64,000 nt of DNA from Macrocystis pyrifera. Its lineage: Eukaryota > Sar > Phaeophyceae > Laminariales > Laminariaceae. The stretch covers positions 62,001-126,000 of the forward strand of contig JASSKH010000016.1 in NCBI GenBank assembly GCA_031763025.1, read 5' to 3'. The translations under genes and the position numbers were made by a program. This document shows, piece after piece, positions 36,145 through 48,082 of this stretch (the first letter of the stretch is position 1; each line of letters starts with the position of its first letter). The notes below the pieces were generated by a model, which did not search any database, was not told the DNA's origin, and saw only the letters and a program-made list of their open reading frames with translations.

Positions 36145-36658
36145 TATTGAAATATGGACGATGAGATCCATATCTATGTTGATGTGCAGTCACTTCACAC
36201 GAGCATACAATGTATCTTATGATAGATGCGGAGAAATACGATATGCGGCGAGACTTGAGTTTGTTCCTTCTTGCCGACGCACTGTATTCAACTTACCTCT
36301 ATCATACTGATCGTAATGCAGGGTAGCCTAGCTTATACCACCATAAGTATCAGGTAACGTTGCATAGAACGTTATGAGTTTGCTATGCAGAACGTTGCAG
36401 GGACATTGCTAGGAACGGTTCAGGGAACCTTGACGGGCTGCTGTAGAATACACCTGCCCGTAGCATGGGCATTGTCTCGTGATCAGGTGATGGCATGCCC
36501 CACCTTGCTCACTCTTCTTTCTTTCCACATTTGGCCACATAAGCGCCTTTTCCAAACATTCTCTTTTCTTCATCACAAGTGATCTTCACAGACACTTCGG
36601 TGCCGCCTCTGCATCTCTTCTCATAGAAGACAGAGCCTCGACACGCATCATTCCTTCA
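36145..36658 (+). repeat. 3' LTR of the young copia
   Basis: 514 bp, paired with 13,093-13,605. It starts TATTGAAATATGG and ends CTTCA, followed by TTGCC. Confidence 0.9.
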
Positions 36659-36663
36659 TTGCC

Positions 36664-37180
36664 ATCGAGCGGGACGAAAAACGCGCGCTGTCAAGGATGT
36701 AGGGCCGAGTGTTACACATTAAAACCTAGTAGTTTGGGGTCAGTCAAAGCATGTCAATGTCAATGCAAAGTTGCTGTCTGTCAAGGGGTGAAAGTGATGT
36801 CTCCTAACATGATTGGTGTGACCGGCACGGACGCCATGGATGCCTATCTTACGGGCGGGGTCGATCGACCAGCAGCGGCGCTAGAATCATCACAGCCGCC
36901 GCCACCACCTCCACCTCCACTACCACCAGTAACACAGCGTAAGCACAACCATCACAACAGTCACCATGAGCTGACAACGCAACCACAGTGCTTGGGGCAA
37001 GGGTGGAAGAAATCAAAAGACGTCGCCCGTGTAGTGACAGCACTTCTCGGGGCTTGGGCTGCGCGGGACGAGAAGAAAACGTCTGCGTCGGGACGGCTCC
37101 CTTCGCGGAACCAGCAGTGTAAAGGAGAATTTTCACGTACAACCGCGCCGACCTCGCGGCGGGAAAGAAGAAAAATGTAT
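36664..37180. other. Right interior of the CAAGG hAT shell
   Basis: Sequence between the nested copia and the right subterminal array. It lies in an open frame (36,659-37,594) that includes a Pro run of nine and a His/Asn-rich patch. There is no recognised domain and no counterpart elsewhere in the window, so a gene call is not justified. Confidence 0.4.
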
Positions 37181-37545
37181 TTACCGTCCCGTCCCGCCGA
37201 AAAAAAAAAAATTACTGTCCCGTCCCGCCGTGAGAAAAACTATTTACCGTCCTGTACCGCCGAGGAAAAAAATATTTACCGTCCCGTCCCGCCAAGGAAA
37301 AAAAATATTTACCGTACCGCCCCGCCGAGGGGAAAAAAATATTTACCGTCCCGTCCCGTCGTGAAAATCAGCCCAGTTGACTTATACCGGCCTGTCCCGT
37401 CGAGAAATTTGGCACCCGCTGTCCCGTCCCGTCCAGTCCCGCCAACTTTGTTTGTCCTCATTTTACCGTCCCGATTTCATTTTTTTTCCACGCCAAACGA
37501 GTCAAATCTGTCCCGTCCCGTCCCGTCACGATTCTCAGTCACCGT
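37180..37545. repeat. Right subterminal CCGTCCCG array
   Basis: Tandem units of about 35-40 bp, each with TTTACCGTCCCGTCCCGCC followed by an A-rich spacer. They run up to the right end of the CAAGG hAT element and match the left array at 12,186-12,420. Confidence 0.85.
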
Positions 37546-37556
37546 GATAAGCCTTG

Positions 37557-40185
37557 AAAAATACAAAGACCCGGGTAGGTTTCCCAGCCCCTAGGGGACT
37601 TTTCGGAAGTGGGACCCCATCCCCTGAGTTGCTTGCTGGGTGACATGACTTTGACCACCTAGAGCATTTGCCACGGAGCCCGGCCGGAGCCAACGCTTGC
37701 ACCGTACTGTTCACGCCGCCCCCCTGCGGGCCCCGCGGCAAGAAGCAAGAGAAAAGACCCGCGGCCCAAAGAGAAAAATGGACTTTTGCGGAAAAATAGG
37801 ATATTTGGTACGAAGTAATATCAGTTGCCTTCTTATCGAATCTTGTCATCTGTAGAGCTGGGAGTCTCTGTCGTTGTTCCATACGTTCATGCTGCCACAG
37901 CTACAAAGCTTCAGCTGCAGTGCGATTCAAGGGGCTGCTGCGTTTGGTCGAGAGTCCCACCCTCTTCCTGTGTGCACCCCTTTCTACTTCAGAAAATATT
38001 ATCTGACTACTGTGCCGCTGTGTTCTGCGTGTCGCGCGTGTGTGTGCCGTGTGTCGAGCGTGGAATTTCAAACCTTTTCTGACGGCAGCTCTTGGTTTTG
38101 TGCGCGAGAGGCCATCTTCGCCGAGAGTGCCACAACAAAAAAAATGCATCCATACATACGGACAAATATGATACACTGTTTGGTGAAATATTTAAACTAA
38201 TCCATAGACGCGATTCAGTCTATAGTAGCAGTTTCACACTACTTCTAAGTTATGTTCCGTCCACAAAAACGCAGGTGCAGTTCGAAAGGGGTCGTGGGCG
38301 GTACATGTGATATGATACATACAACTCATATTTCATAACATTGTACTATTGTATCATGTGTATCGTAAATAGTTATTGCACTACTTCCCGAGGCACGTCC
38401 CGCAAGGGAACCTTGCATGATCATACAGGGTTTTCATCACCACGAACTTGCTAGAGCAGCATCAGCTGCACCATCAGCGACACGTCCAACACGGCGAAAA
38501 GCGAGGGCAAAGACCAAATCGTGCCCCCTGGTTACCTAGGGCTCGCCCTCTCGGCCAGATATGAACATAGTGACGAAACTAAACTACCCTCTCGAACGAG
38601 AAAGCTCGGTAGAAATAGACGAGTTGTTGTAGTTCCGGAAGCAGCTCCTCAAACGCAAAAGGCGTCAACATGTGGCAGAATGTGTCTTCGTGCACCAGGT
38701 ACATAATGCGGGTGGCATTCAAAACTATGCGGCCGAGACAACTAAACACGAATTACGCGTGGTGTCGTGGCATGTACAGCCACACAAGTCAGTTTTACAC
38801 CCGCTCGAACAAACCGACTACCTCCGGGCGCGTTTGTCATATCGTTCCGCGAGGGGATACTGCTACCGGTGCACAGCAGTATGTATGCTGGTCTAGTCTG
38901 TGTCTATGGCGTGCCGCAACTATGGAAGCATACACAACAGCAAACTTCGCTCGAAGCGCTGTAGGCTAATGGGAATACACATCGAGTACTTCTTCAAGTG
39001 GCATATTCTGAGGAAACGTACACCAATGTTTGCTATTTTCTACATGGCCTTCAGATAACTGGTGGGCCCTCAAAAATATATTGGGGATGGCGCATCCTGA
39101 GGTACTGGGGTGGTGTACACTGAAGTACTGCCTCGGCAAGAGCCTACAGTAGGAACTACCTGATCCTGTGATGATCTTCGTTGTTGCCTTGCGTGATATA
39201 AAGTGATGAAGATGTATTTACCTGCGCACTATTCACGGCTTGATGGGCCGCGACTAACGTTAAGGCAGTACAGGGTGTGGTCCAGTGCACAAAACAAATG
39301 CAACAAAATTTTCCACTCTTTACGTCAGTACGGTGTGTGTTTCGAGTGAATTGTCACCTCTTCTTACGTTACAGTCAAATAATAAACCACGATCGACGGA
39401 CGTGAAAACGGCAAAACACTCACCTCCCAGTGAGTAGTTGAACGCCAGGTGAAGGATCCTCTGTGCCGGAAGCTTCGCCAGCTCCGCGGGGATGCCACCT
39501 GCAAGTAGTTTGCGATTCCAGAACAACAAGTGAAACGATGGGCACCATCAGACTGGGTAAGCGCACGCCACCATCTTCAACGGTGTTTTGCCTCTTCACC
39601 CCTCCACAGATTTCCCTCTATAATTGGTCACTCCCATGCAAAGTCGGATTGCCCCAGCGGCAACACGCTGCGCTAAATGGTACGAACGCTCATCTATCAC
39701 CACGGCCAACATCATCTGAATCACCGTCGCCTTCCACGTGAAAACTAATAATCTACTCACAAATTCAATTTTAGAATTAATAATATGTGGGGCACATTTC
39801 CAGTCCAACAAAGCATAGACCAATACACTGCTGTTGCCTTCCGAACGTTCTTCGACGACCATTAATATTGTAATCCGGAACATGACAACACCAACACTCA
39901 TCCTGCAGCGTTGGAACCTACACACATTTCTAGACCACAACTACTATAGCAAGGCAAATCACGAACGCATGTTTGCAGAGTCAGTATTGCAGATCACTCA
40001 AAAATTGACATTAAAACCATTATTAAATTGACTACCGGAATGCTTTACTATTGAAGCTGGGTCTCGGGGCAGGTGAAACGATCGGAAAAACCTAAAACCA
40101 TGTAGTCGCAGCCGAACAGTCTATCGCTTGGAACACGCGAAAGTTTTCTGGAGAGAGCAGCCAGCCTCAACCTGTCAGTCCGTCC
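37557..40185 (+). repeat. Duplicon copy 1, segment B
   Basis: Aligns with 57,428-60,064. The first part (to about 38,380) is about 90% identical by eye. From about 38,410 on the two copies are nearly identical, with very few differences. In copy 2, segment B follows segment A without a break; in copy 1 the 25.4-kb hAT nest separates them. Frames in 38,521-38,969 recur in copy 2, but the high identity makes that uninformative about coding. Confidence 0.9.
39424..39498 (-). CDS. Single LRR exon, 75 nt (type b, copy 1)
   Basis: On the minus strand an acceptor TTGCAG precedes the exon and GTGAGT follows it. The 25 codons give GGIPAELAKLP, then RILHLAFNYSLG, one LRR of the same plant-like type as the 72-nt exons. 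Introns are phase 1 on both sides. It lies in the tandemly repeated unit that also contains 59,317-59,391 and 60,407-60,481. The role is ligand or partner recognition within a larger LRR protein, by family knowledge. The rest of that protein is not identified here. Confidence 0.8.
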
Positions 40186-40497
40186 CCGGTTAATGAAACA
40201 GTGCCGCTGGGGGCGCGCCCAGAGGACCAGCATGTGGACCGTTTGGCAATGTTTCCCTTCAAGCCGCACCTGAACCTCATGCATGCTAGTTGCGAGAGGT
40301 TGGAGTTTCTGCTTATACAACATCTCTGGTAATGACGTCCCCGATGAATATGCGACAGTACTTGGTACACCGTTTTGCAGGCTGAACGCTACACCACCAA
40401 ACATTTCGCACTTGAAAGTGACAAGTCGGATCGGTGTGGCACCCCCTAGGAACTCGAGACTAATAGCCGGTATGAGACGCCATGAAATCATCGTCAA
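40048..40497 (-). CDS. Unrecognised frame between LRR exons
   Basis: 149 codons from ATG, with the open frame extending upstream to about 40,565. It includes LEFLGGATPIRLVTFKCEMF, VQVRLEGKHCQTVHMLVLW and a short Cys-containing C-terminus. It lies on the same strand as, and between, the LRR exons at 41,167-41,238 and 39,424-39,498, so it could be an exon of the same gene. Composition looks protein-like, but I recognise no domain. Only the last part (40,125-40,185) recurs in copy 2 (60,003-60,064), where the tandem unit boundary cuts it. Confidence 0.4.
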   Translation of the reverse strand: MTMISWRLIPAISLEFLGGATPIRLVTFKCEMFGGVAFSLQNGVPSTVAYSSGTSLPEMLYKQKLQPLATSMHEVQVRLEGKHCQTVHMLVLWARPQRHCFINRGRTDRLRLAALSRKLSRVPSDRLFGCDYMVLGFSDRFTCPETQLQ

Positions 40498-41160
40498 GAC
40501 AACCCGTTCGATCGTCAGATGACAATGGCGACCGTACCGAGCATATTTCGGCGTATATGACTAGTACTTGAGAGTCCGAACCCGCTCCCTACCTCTTTGT
40601 GGAATGTTTTTCACCAAGTAGGTAAAGGAAGACGACGCTATCCTCTTCTTTTAACGTCGAACGCATCAACGCAAATACGGCGTCAAGATACATACCTTGA
40701 ACGAGAGCTTCTCCATTACACCGCGCTCACCCTCGATCAGGTATCGTTGTGGAAATGAAGTGGTTCACCAAGATACGTACATATATTTCTGTATTCGTGC
40801 CAGCTTGCACGCTCTTTAAGACATGCCATGCCGATGACAGTCATTGGTACACCAAACAGAAATATGGCTTGGATGCAAGATACAGGCAGGATATTACTTG
40901 CGCAGCGATACTACAGTAATGCTCTGTTGGAACAAGAGACACCTACATATTCCTAGCACAAGAGGGTGATAACTTTCCGTCTGTTCCACGCAAGATAAAC
41001 CAAAAGGATATACCTTGGTAGTAGGATCACATAGAAAAAGGGGTGCCACTAAGACTCGGCGTTAACAGTGCAAACGTAGAAAGCACGATGGACCAAACGC
41101 ACAGCCGCGGGGCATTGTGTATTTCTTACCTAATGCCAGAACGCAATCAAGGACGAGAAA
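40186..41160. other. Unique spacer between duplicon copies
   Basis: Apart from the frame at 40,048-40,497 and its upstream extension, no gene, RNA or repeat is recognised here. It separates the end of segment B (copy 1) from the start of segment A (copy 2). Confidence 0.5.
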
Positions 41161-41166
41161 GCTCAC

Positions 41167-41238
41167 CTTTAAGGCCAAGATTTTCCAGACGAATCTCCTC
41201 CAACGCCTTCATCTCCCCCAGCTCGGGCGGTATGATGC
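41167..41238 (-). CDS. Single LRR exon, 72 nt (type a, copy 2)
   Basis: Minus-strand acceptor TTAG and donor GTGAGC bound exactly 72 nt. The peptide has IIPPELGEM, ALEEIRL and NLGLKG, one plant-type LRR. Both introns are phase 1. It differs from the copy at 699-770 mostly in the variable solvent-exposed positions after IIPPELGE, while the scaffold leucines stay. That pattern would fit a recognition module, but two copies are too few to prove selection. Confidence 0.8.
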
Positions 41239-42387
41239 CTAACAAAGCAGAGCGGGGGGGCGAGAAACAACATAAGGTATTGAGATCATGCACACGAAAA
41301 ATCAGCCATGCAAAAGAGATGCTACAATCCTAACAGCGGTTGCACCAGTAGAGAGCGACGATAGCAGGGGTTCTACAAGCCAAGCCTTGCCAATGGGGAG
41401 CGCGACGGCCGGCAAGTGAGAGCCACCTCATATGCAGCCTTTGGCTACCGTAGGAGGGGTGCACGGATGTGGGGTGCACGGGAGGCGAAAGGCTAACAAC
41501 GCAACAATAATGGGGCAACGGATAGGAAACTCATGATAATTTAGAAATGGGGCATGGAGAAAACAGGTGAAGGTAAGGGGGGCATGCTTAGCAGATTGGC
41601 AGAAGCACAACAATAGGTGCACGTCCGTGGTCACCTGGGTGGATAGCGTAACGTTGTGTACCGCAATTTCAACACCATACGCACCGCGACCATATTGCCG
41701 TCAGCATATTGCCCAGTAGAGACAGAGCTACGACATCCCATTTACCACACACCGGGGCGGAACGATCACCCGGTGGGGGGTTGGGAGCTGAGGGACCAAC
41801 AGAAAGAAGGGCAGGGGGTTCGTACGCGTACCAAAGTAGTTTATCCTGCCCACACGAAGTTTAGATCTGACAGCGTGATGTGCTGTGTGGGTGGGAAGGT
41901 ATTCACTGGAGGGTTGTGCCCGTGAGGGGGGGTGAGGGTCGGGGAGGGCGTCTCAATCCTTGCAGCATAATCAAGGGGCGGGGGCGCATCGGAGGGGAAA
42001 TGGTATGACGATCGTTGGGAACGTCATTAGCACCACGTGGCATGCAGGGGGGCGGTGTGGAAGCGATTTTTTTTCGGGGCCAAAACGAGCTTTGGACCGT
42101 CTATGATGGACAAAGGGGCAAAGGATGCGTGTATGGGACGTTCGGCAAATAAACCATTGACGTAACCCTTCCTGAAACCGCTCGTATACGGCAGGTTGAT
42201 TCATCAAACGCAGTCCTAGCTAATGGTGTGCCAAGGTGGCAATACGTTCGGGTTGCCAACACGAGCTGATAGTTGATTACCGAACGCCACCTCGAGGGCA
42301 CGACTACGCAGTGGTCGGATCGTGGTGGTTACCTGCCAATATGTGTAGCCCGTAAGCGACGATCCGGTGTATATTCATGTGCATACA

Positions 42388-44265
42388 TCTACACCACGAA
42401 TGCTCACGCAATGTAAGATGAGCACACGCGCGTCACACGTGGCGCATCTCCCTCTACATCTCCGCGCGGTTTAGTTTTCACGGGTGGTTGACCGCTTGTG
42501 AACGCATCTGCCCCATATAACCTAGCTATTATTTTCAACCCCAACACCCGCACCAACTCCAAATGAAACATGGACACACACAAAGAAAATGACACTGGTG
42601 TGGCGAACATATTGGGTATTTGTTGCCCGCTGTACACATAATCCCCGCTTCGCCAACAACTGGTATTAATAGAACGCAATTTTGTACAGGTAACATAGAA
42701 TGTACCGTTGAAGAAGGACGTATACCTGAAACGTGGATGTTATCGTGGCGTTTACGGGTACACGACGTAGGTAGGCACTTAGGTCAATACTGCACAATTC
42801 GAGTATTGTGTTGCATAATTGGTATCGTCCACCAACGTATTGTCGTCATGTACTGTTTTTTGTCATATTTCCAGGGGCGTCTGTGTCATGTGACGAATAT
42901 TAAAGTACAACACACATTATCACGGGGGACCATAGTAAGTAGGACCTACGGTACACACAAAAAAACTATATATTTACACATTTTTACCAGCAATATTTGG
43001 TCCTATTTCCTATGGCCCCCCGCTATAGTAATTTTCGCTACTGCTGACGAGCTGAGAGGTGGTGGGCATGCGCCACGTTATTTTGTTACGGCGGTTTCGG
43101 AGGTGCTGGGGTGATTTTTCCGTTTGGTTCTGGCACTGCCGAGGTGGTTGTGCGCGTTTGAACAATATCTACATGTAGATGCTGTGCCTACCTGTGCAAC
43201 TTCTCCCTCTAAACGCGTCAACCAAAAATACGCTTCACCAGCGCACGTCCATCGGCGTCTTGAGAGCGGCCAAATGCATGACAAAACAGGGGCGTGGTTC
43301 GGCTGCGTACACAAAGGCACTACTTCACTAGCTCCACGTTTAGCATGCGACCTCAAGGTCGTGTGAGCTGTCAAAAGTTCCACGAAGCTCCTTATTGTTC
43401 CGGGTAGACGACGTGTTGTGGCCTGCGGCGGCTCAGCACGGTGGCAAGTGATACCGGGGAGGTCGTCGAAAATGATGGACTGTTTTACGGCGGGGCGGCC
43501 TATATATGGAAGCAGACGCCGTCTAAATCGGTGAAAACGGGATAGGGAACGGGCGTTGTGGTTGGGAGCGCGTCCGTGCTGGTACCGCTGTCAAGGGAAG
43601 CAAAATGGAATAGGTTTCAAAGTTACTTTTGAGGTAGTTAGCGGAATCTACGCTACCACTGCCCCGATCGGCAATGTTTCGGTTGGTTTCTTGTTGCTTT
43701 GCTTTGTGAGTTTGTTCCTCCTCGCGGGGGCACGTCAGCAATATTGAAACCTCATTCATCCGTCGGCGAAACGAGTGGGAACGACATATCACAGCAGGTC
43801 GTGTGGCTAGTTTCCTATGACTCCACCATCAGATTGAAAAACGATCAAACACGTCTCTAGTTCTAATATTTTTTCAAGATTCAAACGGCCTTGTTCATGT
43901 CGATTGGTTTTTCCTATTTTTTCAACGCTCTTCTTCCCTCCGGGGTTCTGTCTCTGGATGCTGGCATGTTCGACACGAAACTCCTTTCACGTGTTCTTCT
44001 CGTGCTCGTTTCGGGATATATTCCGTCCAAGTTCGTGATGAACTTGGTTACAAATGCTGTTGACAGTAAATGTTATTACTTCTGTTTTTGGTGCGCTTCT
44101 TTGCGTATCGATGTAACGAGATTTCACTTGCTTACCCGCGTTCAAGTATTTATTTACCACCCCTCATCTGCGACATTTGTGTATAGTTGTTTCTCTTGGC
44201 TATTTTCTTTTCCCACTCTCCTTCGCTTCATTCGGTATTTTTATTACGGGTATACGGTCTCCTCG
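42388..44265. other. Block present only in duplicon copy 2 (1.9 kb)
   Basis: Copy 1 goes directly from about 1,903 to 1,911 at this place, so about 1.88 kb is an insertion here or a deletion there. The edges share only CATAC/TATAC-like bases, and I see no terminal inverted repeats. Frames at 42,620-43,114 (+) and 43,891-44,331 (+, hydrophobic, T-rich) are open but show no family signature. A 20-bp motif near 42,455-42,475 (CTCCGCGCGGTTTAGT) recurs at 47,443-47,458. Confidence 0.5.
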
Positions 44266-44789
44266 TTTTCGGTTGCAACTACAACAGTAAACGTATGTGT
44301 CTTGTACGTATGTCTAAACGTTGTAGACTGATTTCAGATGAGGTTTCTTGTGTAAGGTGCACGACTTGGTTAAGCTACAACACGTATCTCATCGTTTGGT
44401 TTCTCCCCAGGTATCTTTCCACTCCAGAGTTATTGAGCCTGTCCCGTGACCACGGATTCGATGAAGAGGATGAGCTCATGCGAGAAAAACAACAACAATT
44501 TACGGAAAACCGTCAAGCTAAAACAGCTTGCGCAACCGCTTCAAATCTACCGACGGCGTTCTGCTGATAGACCTTCTCACCTTCACGACCGCGTAGGGAC
44601 AGTAGTCGACCGGACTGGCAACTATAACATGTCCCAGGTTGAGCATAGAGTAAAGGGATGCACTGGCTTTCTGGGGTGCCCCACGATTACATGACGGAAC
44701 AGTTTGCTACCACCACTACTACTGCGTCTGTATTTTCAAGTACTTGTTGCCACAACTACGAATTTTTTCATCACGAAACCAACAAAGAG

Positions 44790-45100
44790 CAATCATGCTA
44801 AGGCTGGGACCTGGAGGCTCCATCCAGTACGATTCACGTATAGGCTACTTCCGCACCCAGTCCATCTGGTTCTGAACCCCTCCTGCAGATGGGCGGGTCT
44901 CGCGGGAGGTTGCCCTGATGAAGACAAGACTGCTTGTACGTACGCGATCAGGGCTCTAAACAATGAGTACGCTTCAGGTAATGTTTCAGGGGCAGTCAGT
45001 TGCTGGGTGTCAGGCGTATACAATGATGAGCGCGGAATAAATATTGAATTTGGTTTCGGCGTACCTTCGTTTCCTTCTTGCGTATCAAGTTTGCCTCATG
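44790..45100. other. Block of about 300 bp present only in copy 2
   Basis: Copy 1 has contiguous sequence at about 2,465-2,470. Inside, the frame WAGLAGGCPDEDKTACTYAI (about 44,893-44,976) lies between a TGCAG acceptor-like site and a CAG/GTAATG donor-like site, so it might be an exon. No family is recognised. Confidence 0.35.
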
Positions 45101-46774
45101 CTCGGACTATTCGCTTTCAACAATCTATATCTTTGCTCTTTTCTCACTCTCCCCATTCGTTCTTTATTTCTCCCTCTGTGTCGGCAGTAGTACTTACTGG
45201 CAGTGCATAGTTGACCAGGCCACATTCCTAAATTATGCATTGTTTCACTTTCACAACCGCGTATCTCGACAGGGGTAGGGGGGCTGGGGTTGCTGTCGGA
45301 AACAACGCGGAAATCGCCCGATTCCATTCAGAGACGGATTCGGATCATATCCGGACAACTATGCGGACCTCGGCGACATGTTGGGGCGAGATTGAACAAC
45401 GGGGTACGTGAATTGGGGATCTTCAACAGGCTCGAAAACATCCTGAAGGGGATTCGACACTCATGGGTTATCTCTAGATAAAAGGTGGTAGGTGTCTTCC
45501 AAGACTATTGGCTCGAGCGGGGCCTCGACACACAAGAGGGTGCCTCTCCAAGGTCTCCGGGTGTCGGCGTTTCCAAGGCGCATCACGCAACGACCACAAA
45601 CCACCGCAGGGCCGACCAAACACTCTTTACAGAAAAATATAGTTGACCGCCTTTGTGCACCACGCCCGCAAACGTCACTCACTGCTCTGGACCAGCTGCC
45701 CGAACAGAAATCTAGTATCAACCCGACCGACTTGATCGGGGGGCAGGGGACAAGCGAAACCATGGTGAAAAGCCCCTCATAAGAGCCTTTCGGTAGGAGG
45801 AGCCGTCGCCTGCCCTTGAGCATGACCATCGAACTACCTCTGAGTCATCCCCGGGTCGACCGTTGGTGGCGGATGCTGTGTAGTGTTGATTTCAGGGACG
45901 CCAGCCGGACTTGGTTTCCACCATCCCCTTAATTCTTCAGACGGTTTACGTTTATGGAGTGCGATTATTTCCCTTCGATCCCTTCAATTTTCTGACAACG
46001 TTTTTGAAACGTTCTCATTTTTCGGGTCTGGCAAGGAAAAGGTGCTTCGGTGTTTTCTTACCACCTTTGGGGCTTGGTGATAATATAGCGACAAACAGTA
46101 CAGGCGAGGTTTTATCGACGGTCCTCTCTTATTTGGTCTCATCACGTCAACAACTAACGCAAAATGCATGGGTGTACATCGCCCGCAGTGCAACTCCTTG
46201 CGTTCAAGTTGGGGCACTCCTCCCACAATACCCTACCCTAGCGGCTAGGGTTGGTTCGTATGGCCACATAGCTGAAATCGCCCCTGTTTTCACGCATCTG
46301 TTCCATATTTACTCCAATCAAGTTAAACAGGGAAAGAATAAACCATGTGCGTCAAGGCTCAACGAGGTTCAGTACGGACTACAGACGTTTATGCAACGTA
46401 CGGAAGTTTCCGAACACCTGTTGTTGAACTGGAGCAGCGTGGCCTGAGGTCGGGTGTTTGTCAAAACGACAAACCTAGAATCTGATACACACGACACACA
46501 CAGCGTGTTTGAAAACACTTTAGGGCTAGGGCCAAGGACAGGTTTGCCACAACAGTGACCAAACGTCGCGAAACCGAGCACAGTCCGTTATGTGGTGCGT
46601 GGGCGGAGTGCTGTGCTGGAAACGTCTGTGTTTCACAGTAGCCAGAAAAGGTTGGATCGCTCTGTTGGTGCGTGAAGCGTTTGGTTATACCTTGTCCACA
46701 AGCCCAAAGCAGCACGCACAGCTTTAAGTGGTGCCGAAGAATCGTTCACGATGCCTACAGCTACTATCAAATAG

Positions 46775-47666
46775 ATATGTCGTAGAACAGCGAATAAAGC
46801 ACATCCCGGTCATGAATGTTGACATGAAAAAATATTATGTCCTGGTGTGTTGTTGTGGGGGGAGGGGGATGCTATCTAACTCATCCCCGGTGACAAAACA
46901 CCATGCACGAGAGCCCCGCAGCTAGGGGGTGAGACAGCGAGGGGGTGTGCTAACGGCAGTATTGGATGATGAGGAGAGTTAACAGACCCCGGCCAGATGC
47001 AGGGTGTCCGGCGATTCGGCTGCTGCCGACGGGGCCTCAGGCCCATTGGCTGACGCATTGGGCGTTGCTGCAAAAGCTGCGGGTGCTTCGCCGGTACCGG
47101 TACCCGTACCGGTATCAGTAGTCCGGGCTTCGGACACGGCGGACGTAGCAGACGTGATAACGTTAGTGCCAGTACCGGTAAGCGCGCTAGCCCCAGCCAA
47201 AGACCACGTGATCGTCGCCCGAGGTGCGGTCGCAGCAGCTACAGGTGGGGTCGAAGCCGCAGACTCGTTCGGCCCGGCGCAGCAGTTGCCTCCATGCTGG
47301 GCTCCATACCGGTGCGAGGTGATTGTCAATTGTGAATGGTATCCATCCACCAGTTGGTGTCAAAAATTGAGGAGTTTGACACTGTCTTCGGGTGTACATA
47401 CGTAGGGGTGGGGGGGTGTCATCTATCACAGACCCATCTACCTCTCCGCGCGGTTTAGTGGTCATAAAGAGAACGAGAAGTTGCAAATGTCTCTGCCCTA
47501 TGACTGACGATATATCATGGAAACAGTGAAACACCAACAGTGCCCGAAAATAGAACTGTGCATTCTGAATGCCGGAAATGTCAGCCACATAGCACGGTGT
47601 TAGGCAAAACGCACCAATTGCATGATACAACGCCGTTTGCGTCCATTTAAGAATCAACACAAACTA
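46775..47666. other. Block of about 0.9 kb present only in copy 2
   Basis: Copy 1 has only about 50 bp of partly similar sequence here (7,020-7,070). The block includes the exon candidate at 47,003-47,177 and a CCGGTACCGGTACC-rich patch similar in style to the GTACCG minisatellites at 60.7 and 61.8 kb. Confidence 0.5.
47003..47177 (+). CDS. Candidate Ala/Val/Pro-rich exon
   Basis: Bounded by GATGCAG (acceptor) and GTAAGC (donor). The frame gives an Ala-rich peptide with a PVPVPVPVS run. The reverse strand is also open, as often happens in GC-rich simple sequence. A spliced exon is possible but weakly supported. Confidence 0.25.
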
Positions 47667-47695
47667 CAGGAGGATCAATAGGCAAATATCTGGGA

Positions 47696-48082
47696 TTAAT
47701 GGGGACTCATGATAAACATTTGTCGAGGTTGACCACGTAACCGGTTGTTGTTCGATGTTGATGAATGAAGCTTTTCCGCTTGCACTGTATGTGTTCCAAT
47801 GCTTGTGAAGTTTTCGTTATTTTTCCAACTTTTCTCTTCGTACGAGCAGTCTTCGTTCGGTGAAACGCTGAATACCTCGACACGGGAACCAAGGCCAGAG
47901 GCATTGGTCGAGGTGTTCCCTGGTTTCAGTACGATAGACCTTATTTTGTACGCACGTGCCGGTAAAATGTCGTCAGCTTCCTGCCCTTTCACGAGCCCAC
48001 AGCCCAGACATGTACCAGGTAGACAACAGGCAACAGGCACAGAGCACAACGTTACAACGCTGCACCGCACAAGCACCAGCAT
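47696..48082 (-). CDS. Frame with signal-peptide-like start
   Basis: 128 codons starting MLVLVRCSVVTLCSVPVACC, a basic residue followed by a hydrophobic run and Cys residues, then GLVKGQEADDIL. The copy-1 version (minus strand, from 7,566) keeps the start but diverges at about residue 55, where copy 1 has extra sequence. DNA identity here is high on all positions, so conservation is not evidence of coding. I rate it as a weak candidate for a small secreted protein. Confidence 0.2.
   Translation of the reverse strand: MLVLVRCSVVTLCSVPVACCLPGTCLGCGLVKGQEADDILPARAYKIRSIVLKPGNTSTNASGLGSRVEVFSVSPNEDCSYEEKSWKNNENFTSIGTHTVQAEKLHSSTSNNNRLRGQPRQMFIMSPH

Larger units (their letters stand above)
13093..36658 (+). 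mobile_element. Young Ty1/copia LTR retrotransposon (fossil), split by two large insertions
   Basis: A copia-family fossil with LTRs of 513-514 bp that differ at only about six or seven positions, so the insertion is recent. The flanking 5-mers ATGCC (13,088-13,092) and TTGCC (36,659-36,663) are a near-match target duplication. Its own sequence adds up to about 6.6 kb: 13,093-17,492, then 25,241-25,319, then 34,558-36,658. The two large hAT-like elements occupy the rest. In order it shows a primer site, gag with a zinc knuckle, protease, the GAG-pre-integrase domain, the start of integrase, an RNase H tail, a long 3' region with an extra open frame, and a polypurine tract. I recognise no reverse transcriptase core. 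It is broken, with a few breaks besides the insertions. Confidence 0.93.
12151..37556 (+). mobile_element. hAT-type element (CAAGG ends), 25.4 kb with nested insertions
   Basis: The ends are inverted: CAAGGCTTACCACGGT at 12,151 and the complement of CAAGGCTTATCACGGT ending at 37,556. They are flanked by an exact 8-bp duplication AAAAATAC (12,143-12,150 and 37,557-37,564). Copy 2 reads straight through the site at about 57,429-57,437. The 8-bp duplication and the YARNG end motif are hallmarks of hAT transposons. Both ends carry subterminal arrays of CCGTCCCG/CGGGACGG, likely transposase-binding repeats. Without the nested copia (13,093-36,658) the shell is only about 1.8 kb, so it is non-autonomous. 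The open frame at 36,659-37,594 runs into the subterminal repeats and matches no family I know. Confidence 0.92.

Noticed and set aside
36659-37594. 311-codon frame at the right end of the CAAGG hAT as a gene
   Set aside because: Its first codons lie at the copia junction, so it did not exist before that insertion, and its last half is the CCGTCCCG subterminal array.
42388-44265. Helitron at the copy-2-only block
   Set aside because: The left edge reads TCTACACC, but no CTRR end with a hairpin was found on the right, and the insertion site is not a clear A/T pair.
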